Shown here piece by piece: positions 10,891 through 22,898 of a DNA stretch of 64,000 bases. The position numbers and the translations under genes are program-made. Position 1 is the first letter of the stretch. Each line of letters begins with the position of its first letter. The DNA is taken from NCBI GenBank assembly GCA_034359265.1, contig CP136892.1:15362501-15426500 (forward strand), written 5' to 3'. This stretch comes from Canna indica (taxonomy: Eukaryota > Streptophyta > Magnoliopsida > Zingiberales > Cannaceae). Below the pieces are notes generated by a model. The model did not search any database. It was not told the origin of the DNA and saw only the letters and a program-made list of their open reading frames with translations.

Positions 10891-12097
10891 GGGAATCAGC
10901 CATCCAACCTCCCGGACCAAGCCCGAAATCCAATTCCTATCCGAGCCTCTCCGCCATTCATAAAGATATGGTGCTAACAAGACCTAAGTCAAGTGTGTCC
11001 TACGGTATCTTAGGGGTGTCTTTACTGTGAAACGTTGCAACACTCTATGCCCGATCCCGACGCCTAGACCCTTAATAACATCATCTCGAGAGGTTTTATT
11101 TCATGGAAATAAATTAATTTGTTGGCTCTTAACAGATTATGCTATCACTTGAATTTTAATTCTCCAATTTAAGTTTCCAGTGTCGAAATTAGGGTTTTAT
11201 TCTCAGTTTACTATTGAGCCCAAAACCGATGTACCCAAGCCGAATTTGGTTTCTAGAGTGAGTCCTATGGTTCCAGACTATATTTTTCGATTGAAACAAT
11301 AGGTTACACGATTATATTCAGTAAACTATACACATCATAACAGAGATTTCAAAATCAGTCATGAATCAATAATTCATCATGAAGTTTTCAGCAAGATTGA
11401 GTTTTCAGCATATCAATGTAATTAATTCAAAAATCACAGTAATTACATCCTTAATTACTATCAAACCAGATTAGGACAACAAGATCAATCATACCAAAAA
11501 TTAATATCTATTTGCTAGTCAAGAATTTGCATGCATCAACATTACTTTCTAAATCAAGAACAAAGCCTCATGATCAAGAACCAAACCAAGAATATAGCAT
11601 GCCATCAAGATTGATCTTTCCACATGAAAAACATGATTTCATATGCGGAAATTAAAGATTTAGATGGGAATTGTGCGTAGCATCATAGGAAACATAATCA
11701 AGATAAGGAATAGAAAGCCTAGACTTCGAAAACATCAAGAACTCCTCTTAGGCATTTCATCGAACCCCTTGAGGGCAACCCAATTTCCTCCTTGGCCGAA
11801 CACCCCTAGGGTAATCCTAGGGCTGCCGAGCCTCATAGGGGGGTCTTTGGGCCTCCTCTTCCATGGCAACAAAAGAAAATGACAAGAACTCGAGATTCGA
11901 CGGAAAAAGCCAACATGAACATCTCAATTTCAAGAATGGCTCAAGATCACGAAGAGAAAATTTAAAGATAAGGAGAGGTAAACCACTCACATGATTTAGG
12001 AAGAGGGGAACTAGGAAAACCCTCGATCGACGGCCTCCGAATCCGGCCACAAGCACTCGACTCCAAGAACAAGGGAAAGGAGGGGGGGGGGGGGGGG

Positions 12098-12300
12098 CTT
12101 GGCTTCAAGAGAGGGGGGAAGAGATGAGGAGAGGGCGGCTGGCTTCCTTGGAGGTTGTGGCCCCAAGACAAGGGAAAGGAGTGGGTGGGTGGTGGGGGGG
12201 GGGGCTTGGCTTCAAGAGAGGGGGGAAGAGATGAGGAGAGGGCGGCGGGCTTCCTGGGAGGTTGTGGCCCCAAGAGAGGGGAAGGGGGGGAGGGGCGGCT
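12098..12300. repeat. 107-bp G-rich tandem repeat in solo LTR copy 1
   Basis: The block starting CTTGGCTTCAAGAGAGG at 12098 recurs at 12205. It codes in one frame for repeated GGCGGCTGGCTTCC-type sequence, which creates open frames on both strands that are not genes. Confidence 0.8.
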
Positions 12301-12656
12301 CCTCTCTTCTTCTCAGATGGTGTGGCTCCAAAAGGGAGCCGCCTAGCCCTTGTGTGAGTGGGGGTGGGGGGGGGGGGTTTATAATCCCTTCCTATTTCCT
12401 TCTATCCACACCCTATAATCCACACTCACATCAACCCGAATCCGCAACCCGCTAACCCGCCTTAGCTCAACTAACCTCATGCAACATAATTTAATCAATC
12501 AAACTATATTATTATAAACCATAATTCGACTTACTCGAGCTCTCAAGCTCGCATCGGACCAAGAGTCGACTCGGCTCGACCTCGAATTAGCCTGCTAGGC
12601 TGATAATCACAAACAATAACAGAAATCAATAATAATATCTAGGATATTATAATTTT

Positions 12657-12877
12657 CATTTATATTGGAATCATGGTTACTTTCCATTGTGAAGACATAT
12701 TTTGAGAATTTTTTGACTTCCCAAATCTCCAATGGACTGATAGCATATTTGAATAAATTTAATTTCGACTCATTGGTAACAATCGAGGGATGGCAATGGG
12801 TCAAGTTTTCGTATTTTTATTATTACTTGAATTTAAACCTAATTTCATACCCCCAGTATCCAAATTTGACTCAAATA
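12657..12877. other. Spacer between solo LTR and LINE, with a dispersed GGGATGGCAATGGGTC repeat
   Basis: A GGGATGGCAATGGGTC stretch at about 12788 resembles the ends of dispersed repeats seen at 35409 and 63784. The LINE inserted about 80 bp further on. Related AT-rich sequence containing CCCGACCCAAATTCGATC continues at about 16590 on the far side of the LINE, so the LINE probably sits inside this repeat. Confidence 0.35.
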
Positions 12878-13239
12878 ATTTTTTTTTCAAAGATAGATAT
12901 ATATATATATATATATATATTGATTCACCATAAAAGTGCAATTACAAGATCCCAAAGGAATTAATAACAAGCAAAGGAAAGGGATTTCCCAAAAGTCAAA
13001 CAATACACAATGTTCTTAAGGAGAGATAATGATGTGAAGTTGTCCAAATTCATCAGCAAGAGTATGAGTCGTACTCCAAATGGCATGATGACTAGTCTCT
13101 CTATCGTTAAAAAGCTTTGCATTCTGAGCTAACAGAATTTATCAAAGGAGAAAAGCAATTAGAGTTCTGTACAATTAGGCTCTGATTTCAACTGCCTATA
13201 TAACACCAACTACCAATGCTAGAAAAAATAAGTAGGAAG

Positions 13240-16080
13240 ACTACTATCGTGGCGAATGAAAGCAAGCATATGCCAAATTAATATGGGAAACATGAGGGCA
13301 AAATAAAAAGCAATGCAAAATGGATTCTCCCGTCATATTGCAGCATGGGCACAGATCTACCACCCGAGGAAATCTCTCTTTCAACTTTTGTCTCACCGGA
13401 ATACCCTCATGCATTAGCTTCCATTAAAAAACCTTCACTTTTGGTGGCCCCTTAATACCCCACATTGATCTATATAACTCTTTATTGGCCAAAATAGTTG
13501 GGCCCTCGGTAGTAGGAGAGTGGAAGAACTGAAAAGTAATGGAGTAGCTCGACGCTACAGAATAAGAGTCATTCTTTGTCCAAACCCAAGTCAACTTGTC
13601 CTCAGTCATGGTTGGCACAATGTGAAGAATCTTATTTGCCACAACCGTAGGGAAGGAAGACCTAATCAATTATTCATTTCAAGTTATATCCAAATTCAAG
13701 AGTTGTCTCACCATAATGAGCCCCAGCTCAAGACACTCGGCATGACAGATGGTAAAGGGGTAGTAGTGAGAAGCCCAGGGGTCAGACTGAATGTGAACCT
13801 CTGTGTCAATTCCAATATGTCATTTTAAGCCATTTTCAATTACCTTCCAGCCTTCCAATAAGCTTCTCCAGACCCATGAGGGATTGTTACCAATTGAGGC
13901 TTCCATGAAATTTTTATGCCGAAAATACATGTTCTTAAAGATTTTGTGGAACATGAAATGTTCCCTTGTTAGAAGCCTCCGAGCTTGCTTTCTGAGCATA
14001 GCTAAATTAAAGGCTCTTAAATATTTAAATCTCATTCCACCTTCTTATTTCTCCCGACATAAAGTAGGCCAACCAATCCAGTTCATCTTCCTTTCATTTT
14101 CTTTTTGACCCCATCAAAAGTTTACCATAGATTTCTGAATCTCCTCTATCAAGGTGTTAGAGAGCTTAAAGCAACCAAGGGAATAGAATGGAATGGCAGT
14201 ACCAATGGCTTTAATAAGGACCTCCTTCCCACTAGTAGACAATAAGGACCATTTCGAGTGAAGGAACTTCATTGAAATTTTTTTGAAGATTTATTCAAAT
14301 TGACATGCTGACCACTGAGCTTGCCATAAGAATGTAAAATGGTCATCAAATTCCTGCACTGAGTTTCATTGGCCTAACAAAAGAGAATGGAATCATTTGC
14401 AAACAGAAGATGAGTAATAGGTGGGTAAGTACTGCATAATTTTACCCCACACACCTTATGAAGTTGTCTCCTCTTTGCAACAAATGGGTGAGGCCCTCCA
14501 CACAGAACAAAAAGAGATAGGGGGATAGAGGATCTCCCTACCGAAGACCTCTAGTTGGTCTGAAAAAGTCATAAGGCTGACCATCCACAATAACGGAGTA
14601 AGAAATAATAGATATACATTCCTTTATCCACCTCATCCACCAGTCATAAAAACTCATCTGCTTCATAATGTACAAAACAAAACTCCATTCAACTCTATCA
14701 TATGCCTTGCTCATGTTCAACTTGAGAGCCAACTAACATTGACCATGCTGCTTATCTGGTGGGCCACCAAAATGTTATCGCTTATCAGTCTCCCTTTTAT
14801 AAAAGCACTCTGATTGGGGCTGATAAGGCGATTCATGTATTTCTACAAACGATGCACTAGAACTTTTGAAAGAATCTTACAAAAGATAGTGCATAAGCTA
14901 ATCGTCCTGACTTGGATCATGGAAGCTGTATTTTTAACCTTCGAAATTAGACAAATATGAGTGTGATTGAAACTTTTAAGCAACTTGCCACCAGAAAAGA
15001 AACTCTGCACAGCTTTAGTGACATCTGACCCAATAAACAGTGAATCCATCATCCCCTAGCGCTGCATTTGGGTCCAATGAAAAGGCTGCAGTCTTCACCT
15101 CACCCTTTGAGACTAAGCGGGTAAGGTTCCTATTCATTGTGTTGGACACCTTTGATCTCATATCTTGAAATTGATGAGAGGGATCCACATGAGCACTAGT
15201 GGAGAACATGTCATGGAAGTATTTCTGAGCCTTGAGAGTAATACTGTTTGGACCGGTGCACCACCCTTCATTACCATCTTCCAAGTGTCAAATTTTATTA
15301 TGGTGATTGTGCATATGAAATTTGGAGTGAAAAAACTTAGTGTTCTGGTCCCCCCCCCCTTCAACCATTTTACTCTTGATTTTTCCTTTCGATACCGCTC
15401 TTCCCTGTCGTAGGCATCCACTAATTTTTTCTCCAGCTGTAGAATTTCATCTCTACAGTTGTTTGCCTGGCTAGATTTCAATATAGATAAGCATTCTTGA
15501 ACTTTGCAAATTTCTTCCTTAGAATTGTGAACGCCTTTGCCAGTTGACCAAAGCATGTGTGCAGTGCTTCAATCTAGTAAACAAAGTGAACATAGGAGAA
15601 CCACCGACATTGATTTTCCATTCATTAAGTAAGAGGCTATGTACTTCTTCATTGCCACATCAGCGTTCTTGGAATTTAGATCTCCTTATTCTATTAGTAG
15701 TAGCCGGATTTGAGATCAAGAGAAGAGGACGATGATCTGAACCACTATCATCAAGGTGATGAATGATAGCATTCGGGTAAAGATGCCTCCACTGCCTTGA
15801 AGCTAGACCACGGTCCAATCTTTCCTAAATCAGTGAATCCCCGTAACTCCTATTATTCCATGTGAACATGTGATCTGAAAATCCTAGGTCAACAAGGCGG
15901 GCTCTATTAATGAAATATGTAAATCCATTCACTGAAGATGTCGATTGCATTTGCCGAGTGATCTTTGATGGAGGTGGCTGTAGAGAACCCTCATTCACCA
16001 ACTCAAAGCCCCTAAGCTGATGAGCTGATAGAGTAGAATGTTGACCATCCATAGAGCACACTTTATTGGCGAAGCAATCA
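13240..16080 (-). pseudogene. L1 ORF2 remnant: endonuclease, reverse transcriptase, zf-RVT
   Basis: In reading order: the C-terminal part of the EEP endonuclease (LSAHQLRGFELVNEGSLQ, then RLVDLGFSDHMFTWNN near 15850), a linker with EKSRVKWLKGG near 15380, reverse transcriptase blocks (AALGDDGF near 15060, [12 protein letters not shown] near 14710, SVIVDGQP near 14590, HLLFANDSILF near 14390), a GLGFRDL-type region (MRFKYLRAFNLAMLRKQARRLL at 14035) and zf-RVT (TEDKLTWVW, then CPCCNMTG...HC near 13330). The catalytic FADD motif reads FAND: the first catalytic Asp is Asn (codon at 14395-14397). Several frameshifts and stops add to that, so it is dead. Confidence 0.85.
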
Positions 16081-16249
16081 GGGTGCCCCCAGTTTCGCAC
16101 CCAACGCTGCCTCCAATGTGCCGGCGATGAATGAGCGATCTGCCAGGAGGCGGCCGACTAAGCTTTTAGAGCATCAATTCTTCCACTGCGTCCTTGATGT
16201 CATCATCTTCAACTAAAACAACATCGTCTGGAATCTCTCCCTCGGCCAT
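16081..16249 (-). pseudogene. L1 ORF1 N-terminal remnant (DUF4283-type)
   Basis: An ATG at 16249-16247 opens MAEGEIPDDVVLVEDDD, an acidic N-terminus typical of plant L1 ORF1. After a stop at 16165 the next frame encodes LVGRLLADRSFIAGTLEAAL, which matches the start of the DUF4283 RNA-binding region of plant LINE ORF1 proteins. The rest of ORF1 is deleted. Confidence 0.65.
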
Positions 16250-16874
16250 GAACAGACTACGAAGCCACACAACACAACCAAAACAAACTCAGGAGCTCCA
16301 ATTGCAGAGAGCAGAGTCAACCAGTCTCCCGTAGACCACTGTCAAAGAATTTTTCTCCACACTTGCAGAAGAAACTAGTGCACACACCAAACGCCAACCC
16401 TGCTTTACTCAAATATTTTTCTCCTTGCCAAACTCGATCCGAATTAATTAAACAAATACTTAACCCAAAGATATTCATTACGACAAAATATTAAACTAGG
16501 CTTTATATTTTGGGTTACTTCCAATTTCGAATATACTATACTTAATGTTATGAACCGAAATACCCATATAATTCTTCCCGACCCAAATTCGATCTGAACC
16601 TAACTTGTGTATTCTCTTCTTTACTCAGATCTAAATAAAAGCTACACGACTCCAATGCAAATGGATCACAAGCTCGAATATTCGATTGAAATTTGACTCG
16701 TTATCCGTGTAGAGCTATACGTCCTCTCGTGATATGAAATTTAACCGCTCATCGTACACTAATATATATTGATTAAAGATAATTGATTTTTAAAAAAACT
16801 ATTATTTATCCTCTTAATCTATTTTTATATTTTTTCTTTCTTTGTCGTTGGCATTCACTACCAAATGTTATTTG

Positions 16875-18240
16875 TGTTGAATGAATACCCATACTAGAAT
16901 GGGAGGTTGAATAGTGTTAGATTAATTTTAACTTCAATTCAATTTCTTTTAAATCAAATTTCAATTTCAATCGAAACTAACTGCGACTAAATGATATTTC
17001 TTAGCAAGTATAAAAAGCAATTATAAGCAATCAAACAAGGTAACGCAAACACAAGAGATTGTGGTGGTTCGGCCAATACCGCATACTCCACTACCTTGGC
17101 TCCCCACCAAGAATTTTTAACCAACTCCTTTATAGATAATGAGTTTCCCTTTGAATACAACCGAGGACTCGCTTCTCAACCCTTTGAGAATGCCTCACAC
17201 CTATTCACCTAGGCAAAACACAATTCTACAAAGACAACCTTAAGGTGTTTAACCTAGTACACCTAGCAAGCTAACAATAGAAACTTAGTTTAATAACAAG
17301 AAAAATAACAACAAATGAGCTAAGAATTAAACCACCCAAGTGAGCTCCCTTGCAAAGCCTCTAACTCGTCAAGATGTAGAGCTCGAAGTGAAGCCAGAGA
17401 TTAGGCGGAATGATTGCTTCGAGTAGATGAACAATCGTTGAAGCTTGTGCGATGAAATCCACTTGGGAAGGCTCGAAAACACTTTAGGAGATCTTCAATG
17501 AATGGTTTTAGAGGCTCTTGGAAGCCGGAGATGAGGCGAAATGATTGGTTCGAGTGGATGAACAATCGTCGAAGCTTGTGCGATGAAATCCGCTTGGGAA
17601 GGCTCGAAAACACTTTAGGATATCTTCAATGAATGGTTTTAGAGGCTATTGGATGTCTGGTGAGGGATATTTATAACCCCTCACTCGACAGCTCCACCCA
17701 ACGGGCGTTTTTCTGCCCGTTGGGGATGCTCGGTCGCTTGTCGGTCGATCGTTGGTCGATCGACTGATCGGCTACCCAAGCGACCGCGATAATCTGCCGC
17801 TTTTGGGCATACTTCGGTAGATCGACTGGTCGACCAAATTGGCTACTGCCAATTTTTTACCACATTCGGTCGACCGAATTAGCTACTGCCAATTTTTGGC
17901 TTCATTCGGTCGACCGAACCTGGGTTGAGACTGTTTCTTCGTGTTTTCTTCTTGCGCGCTTCGCTTCCGGGTTCCGTTACCAAGTCTTGACTTGGATAAT
18001 ATTACAATTGGGTTTGAGATATATACCTAGAGACATATTACATGAATTCTATTTCTAACTCTAGATCTTCTACTCGATCTATGGCGGAGCCATTTTTGCA
18101 AATTCTTGTTTTTCTCCGAACGAACTTCGCGCGCATATCGTAACCTCAACCTGAGATCAAACACTTGATGAACTCATTAGAATAAGTTTGTTATCATCAA
18201 AATCAAGATGATGACCATGGTTGAAAATCTTAGGCCAACA
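16875..18240 (-). repeat. 3' LTR of copy A
   Basis: This 1366-bp direct repeat matches 24587-25941. Its native start TGTTGGCCTAAG lies at 18240 and its end at 16875. It contains an array of CGGTCGACCG palindromes at about 17740-17925 and an internal duplicated block (about 17395-17640). Confidence 0.9.
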
Positions 18241-18256
18241 ATCTCTCCCTTTTTGA
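18241..18256 (-). other. Polypurine tract of copy A
   Basis: Read on the minus strand, AAAAAGGGAGAGAT directly precedes the LTR start, the position and composition of a plus-strand primer. Confidence 0.75.
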
Positions 18257-18514
18257 TGATAACAAACTTCTCAATAAATGCATTAAGAAATGTATCGACA
18301 AGCATAACATTTCATCAAGTGAATGTATAATGCTCCCCCTATCAATATGCATATCTAGAATAAACTTTTCCTAACTATATGCATGTCTATGTCTAGATTC
18401 TTCTCCCCTTTTTGACATCAATAAAAAGAACCTAAGTTAAGCACTTCTAGATGTCACGCCCCAACCCAGGGTCACGTGATCGGCCAGAGTATACGTGCCT
18501 ATACCCCGCAGCCT

Positions 18515-19640
18515 AAACCATGCACATGCCAACTCATCAACAAAACATAGAGAAAAGAAATAAATAAATTTTTAAGAAATAGTTCAAGTACGAAAATAAA
18601 TGAACCAAAGAGTAATAGTTCTTTTAATAATTAAAAACTGAATAAAAGACATGAATGTCTCCACGGGATTACAACTCCAAAATGCTGAAACACAGTGAAT
18701 GACTAAATACCAAAACTTGACTACGACCCCTAACTAGGACTGCTATGAGATCATGTGGCTCCTCTGCCCTCCAGCCGCGGCAAGTGCTGCAGCCCACCTC
18801 ACCGATCAGGCTTTGCAAAACAAAAATAAAATGAAAACGGGTGAGTTCAAAATAACTCAGTGAGCGATTCTACCAATCCCCACGAAAAACCAAATATAAG
18901 TATGAAGCATAAAGCAAAAACTCCTGACTCAAGTAGGAAATGTCACAAGGGAGTGACCAGCTAACAGACCATTTGGCCACCACCTGCCCGAAGGCAACCA
19001 ACACCCAAACGGTGAAGATCAATAGGACTAAGCCTACCTTGCCCTAAGACAACTAAACATACTTCAGGAAGGCCATGTCTAAACCATGCACATGCCAACT
19101 CATCAACAAAACATAGAGAAAAGAAATAAATAAATTTTTAAGAAATAGTTCAAGTACGAAAATAAATGAACCAAAGAGTAATAGTTCTTTTAATAATTAA
19201 AAACTGAATAAAAGACATGAATGTCTCCACGGGATTACAACTCCAAAATGCTGAAACACAGTGCATGACTAAATACCAAAACTCGACTACGACCCCTAAC
19301 TAGGACTGCTATGAGATCATGTGACTCCTCTGCCCTCCAGCCGCGGCAAGTGCTGCAGCCCACCTCACCGATCAGGCTTTGCAAAACAAAAACAAAATGA
19401 AAACGGGTGAGTTCAAAAGAACTCAGTGAGCGATTCTACCAATCCCCACGAAAAACCAAATATAGGTATGAAGCATAAAGCAAAAACTCCTGACTCAAGT
19501 AGGAAATGTCACAAGGGAGTGACCAGCTAACAGACCATTTGGCCACCACCTGCCCGAAGGCAACCAACACCCAAACGGTGAAGATCAATAGGACTAAGCC
19601 TACCTTGCCCTAAGACAACTAAACATACTTCAGGAAGGCC
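18515..19640. repeat. 566-bp tandem duplication inside solo LTR copy 2
   Basis: The block from AAACCATGCACATGCC at 18515 to GGAAGGCC at 19074 is repeated from 19081 to 19640 with a period of 566 bp. Only a handful of base changes separate the copies, so the duplication is recent relative to the divergence of the two solo LTRs. Copy 1 has a single unit. Confidence 0.9.
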
Positions 19641-19910
19641 CTCCGAACTTATCATAATATAAAGAAACTCGGGAGCAATCGAGATTGGACTATTCGAACT
19701 TACTCCACGAGACGCGAAGGAACAATCGGGAATCATTCATCCGAACTCGCCCCTTTAAGATATTACAGGAATAATCAGGATTTGCCCGTCCGAACTTATT
19801 CCTTAGAAGCACCTTAGGAATAATCAGGTAGGCTCTCCGAACTTATTCCACTAGGCCAAATCGGAATAATCGAAATTTGCCCATTCGAACTTGTTCCACA
19901 GGTTGGGAAT
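19640..19910. repeat. Diverged tandem repeats of about 45 bp in solo LTR copy 2
   Basis: Units with GGAACAATCGGGA or GGAATAATCAGG and a matching TTCCTTAG or TTGTTCC end repeat five to six times, equivalent to 10600-10890 in copy 1. Confidence 0.7.
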
Positions 19911-21676
19911 TAGTCATCCAACCTCCTGGGCCTAGCCCGCAATCCGGCTCCTCAAGGAGCCTCTCCGCCATTCATAAAGATATGGTGCAACATGACCTAA
20001 GTCAAGTCTCTTCTACGGTGTCTTAGGGGTGACCTTATTGGGAAATGTATCAACACTGCAATACCCGCCCCCAACTCCTAGACTCGTAATGTCATAACCT
20101 GTGAGGTTTTATTTCATGCATAACTTTATTTGTTAGTTCATAACAGATTATGTTGACCCATTGCTCAATTTTAATTATGCAATTAAAATTTAGATCACTA
20201 AGATTATGATTTTGTTTTAGCTTACTGTTATGCCCGAAACTGATATATATAACCCTAATCTGATCTCCAGAATGTGACCTATGTTTCCAAACTATATTTT
20301 TTGGTCGAAACGATAGGTTACACGACTATATTCAGCAAACTATGCACATTACAACAAGATTTTAAAATCAGCCATAAAATAAATAATTCAGCATGCAGTT
20401 TTCAGCCTAATTGAGTTTCAGCATAATAAAGGTAATTAAATCCGAAAATTACAAAATTAAATTCCTTAATTATCAACACAACAGAATTATATCATTGAGG
20501 CAAAACTTCTCAAGAATCAAGTCATGATTGCATGAATCAAAACCATCTTCAAGCAAGAACCAAATTACATGATCAAGAATCTCAAATCAAGAACACTCAT
20601 GGGTTCAAGATCAAATCTTATTTTTTTGGAGAACATGCTCCATATCAAAAATCACATATTTAAATCTAAGGTATGCAACCATAATTCAAGAGCCTAAATA
20701 GGCAAACAACTCAAGATATAAATTTCAAGATAAACAATATCTCTCACTTGGGTATTTCATCGAACACTTGGAGGAAACCCTTGCTTCACCCTTGGCCGAG
20801 CACCCCTAGGGTAAACCTAGGGCTGCCGAGCCACAAAGGGAGAATCTCGGGCCCTCCTCACACAAATTGGCACAAGAACATGGAGATCAAACCCATGATT
20901 CGGCGAAAGTTACAATAAACAAGAAGATGCCTAAATTGGCTCAAGATTAAGAGAGAACCCGAAAAATGAGAGGTAAAACCACTCACATGATTAGGAAGAA
21001 GAAATTGGGAAAATTCCTAATCGACGGCCTTCGAATCCGGCCTCAAAGATGGTTGCGATGGCTCGGCTCCACAAGGAGGAAGGGGCGGCGGCTCCACCAA
21101 GCCGTCGGCTTGGCTTCCAAAGGGGAGAAGAAGAGAGAGAGGGGGGGGGGGGAGAAGGGCTTAGCTAGGCTTGGCTCTTCTCCTCAGCGGCTGGCTTCAA
21201 GGGAAGGGGGAGAGGGGTGGCGGCTCCTCTCTCTCTCGGCGGCTGGCCTTCAAAGGCGGCGGCTCCAAGAGAGGGACATGGGGAGGACGGCTGCTGGCTT
21301 GGCTCGGCGGCTGCTCTCCTTTCTCTCTTGGCTGGTGCGGCTCCAATAGGGAGCCGCCAGCCCTAGGGGGGATTTTTATAATCCCCTCCCACTTCCACTT
21401 AACCACACCCTAACCCGTACTCTTCTCAACCCGGATCCGCAACCCGCTAACCCAAACTAATCCCATAATAAAATACAAGTAATAAACACATGCACATCCA
21501 CATGTAACATAATTAAATAAATTAGCTATATAATTATAACTCATAATTCAACTTACCCGAGCTCGCACCGAACCACAAGTTGACTCGGCTCGACCTCGAA
21601 CTAGCCCGCTAGGCTGGCAAACACAAACAGTAAAAGGGAAATAAATAAATAAAAATATCTAGGATATTACACTAGA

Positions 21677-22898
21677 CTTCCTTAAATTACACAATGATAA
21701 GATTTAAGCATACATGTTATCAATGATGCTTTGAAATAATAAACACAAGTGTCAAGATATGTCAAGAGGGTTATACATAATAGATTACGGGATATCCAAA
21801 ATGTATTACTCAATAAAGACCAAGTTTTCGATTTTTGATAAAGATGTATCCAACATCATATAAAATCGAATTCTCAATTAAACTTTTTTGCATCTTTTTC
21901 AGCGAAAACTAGATTTTTCAAGCAAAGTGCAGAAACAAGAATTTTTCAAAAATTAATTTTTTGCATTTTTTGATAAATCGCTGAGATTTTAGATTTCGCG
22001 TTTTATTGAAAAATACTCATTTTTCATAATCATTTTTAATTTGGATCAAACTTGTATATGACTAAGATATGATCATTCTAATCATATGTACAAAGTTTGA
22101 GTTACTAGAAACAGTCTCAAATATTACTCAAATGACTTGGCACAATTTCGATCAAGAATTCACATGGTATATCAAGAAATTGTTTACAAGTCATTTACCT
22201 AAATGCTTATGAATTTTTATATAGACACAATCAAGTACTTAATCATGAGCAAGGTGCAAAAGTTTCTACATTCTTTATGAGGTATCATACAGCATGGTGC
22301 AAATGTGAAACTACTATCTCATAGAATTTTCAAGTATTTAGCAAGTAATTGAAACATAAAAGGCCCAATAGACATTTTCTTACTTAGCAAGTTCATAAAC
22401 TAGATAGCAAAGAGAAGTTAAGTTTATTTTTCAAAAATCAAGTTTTGCTAACTAGTGAGGATTCATTTTTCAAAATACAACCAAAATTGAAATCAAAATT
22501 AATTAAGGAGATCTCAAGAAATGAAACATTTTAAAATCAAGATCTCAAACCCTTCCTAAGGTTGAAAACCAATACAACCACAATTAGCCAAGGTTTTAAA
22601 ATCAAAGGTTGCATAGACCCATTATAGATCACAAATGGCCTCCAAGGAGATAGAAAATAAAGTGAAACGTTCAAATTCAAAATTGATACTACAAAGATAT
22701 TAATATAAGATAAACACATGGTGAATCAAGTATCAAGTGACTATTAAATGAAGCACATTTACAAGTCATCAAAATCAAATAGTAATGTAGGCAAGAATAG
22801 AGTTAGGAGTTGATACCGATCACATTTGTCACGAAGCTGCAATTGAATTTATTTCTCTTTCTTTGATTTCCAAGCAACTTCAATTCATCAATGTGTCT
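21677..22898 (-). other. Non-coding interior of copy A downstream of gag
   Basis: This AT-rich stretch has no pol domain in any frame. It contains sequences related to the non-coding interiors of copies B and C, including the conserved block at about 22545-22650 where the others have a GGTCTC stem-loop. Confidence 0.7.

Larger units (their letters stand above)
9925..12651 (-). mobile_element. Solo LTR, family S, copy 1
   Basis: The 2727-bp unit begins TGTCACGCCCCAA and ends TATCTAGGATATTATA. A 5-bp target duplication ATTTT flanks it (9920-9924 and 12652-12656). No primer-binding site, polypurine tract or second LTR is adjacent, so this is a solo LTR left by recombination. The same sequence family occurs at 18452-21671. 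Read in reverse it starts TGTAATATCC-like, which suggests a minus-strand parent, but strand is not proven. It contains tandem repeats at 10600-10890 and 12098-12300 and no coding sequence. Long G runs lie near 12082-12097 and 12193-12204. Confidence 0.85.
12878..16406 (-). mobile_element. L1-type LINE, decayed, minus strand
   Basis: The element runs 3529 bp. Its 3' end is marked by a run of nine T at about 12879-12888 (the poly-A tail seen in reverse) and a (TA)n tract at 12898-12921. A 9-bp target duplication ACTCAAATA flanks it (12869-12877 and 16407-16415). Reading right to left it holds an ORF1 remnant, an endonuclease remnant, reverse transcriptase and a zf-RVT domain. A deletion joins ORF1 to the middle of the endonuclease near 16080. 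Confidence 0.85.
18452..21671 (-). mobile_element. Solo LTR, family S, copy 2, nested in copy A
   Basis: This 3220-bp unit begins TGTCACGCCCCAACCC and ends TATCTAGGATATTACA. It is flanked by a perfect 5-bp duplication CTAGA (18447-18451 and 21672-21676). It is homologous along its length to 9925-12651 but longer because of a 566-bp tandem duplication. There is no internal retrotransposon sequence. It inserted into the non-coding part of copy A close to that element's polypurine tract, so it is younger than copy A. Confidence 0.9.

Noticed and set aside
12099..12455. Gly/Arg-rich open frames on both strands in the solo LTR
   Set aside because: They come from G-rich tandem repeats and poly-G tracts, and both strands are open at once.
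20966..21413. 127- and 80-codon frames near the end of solo LTR copy 2
   Set aside because: Same cause as above; low-complexity G-rich LTR sequence, not kept in frame in copy 1.
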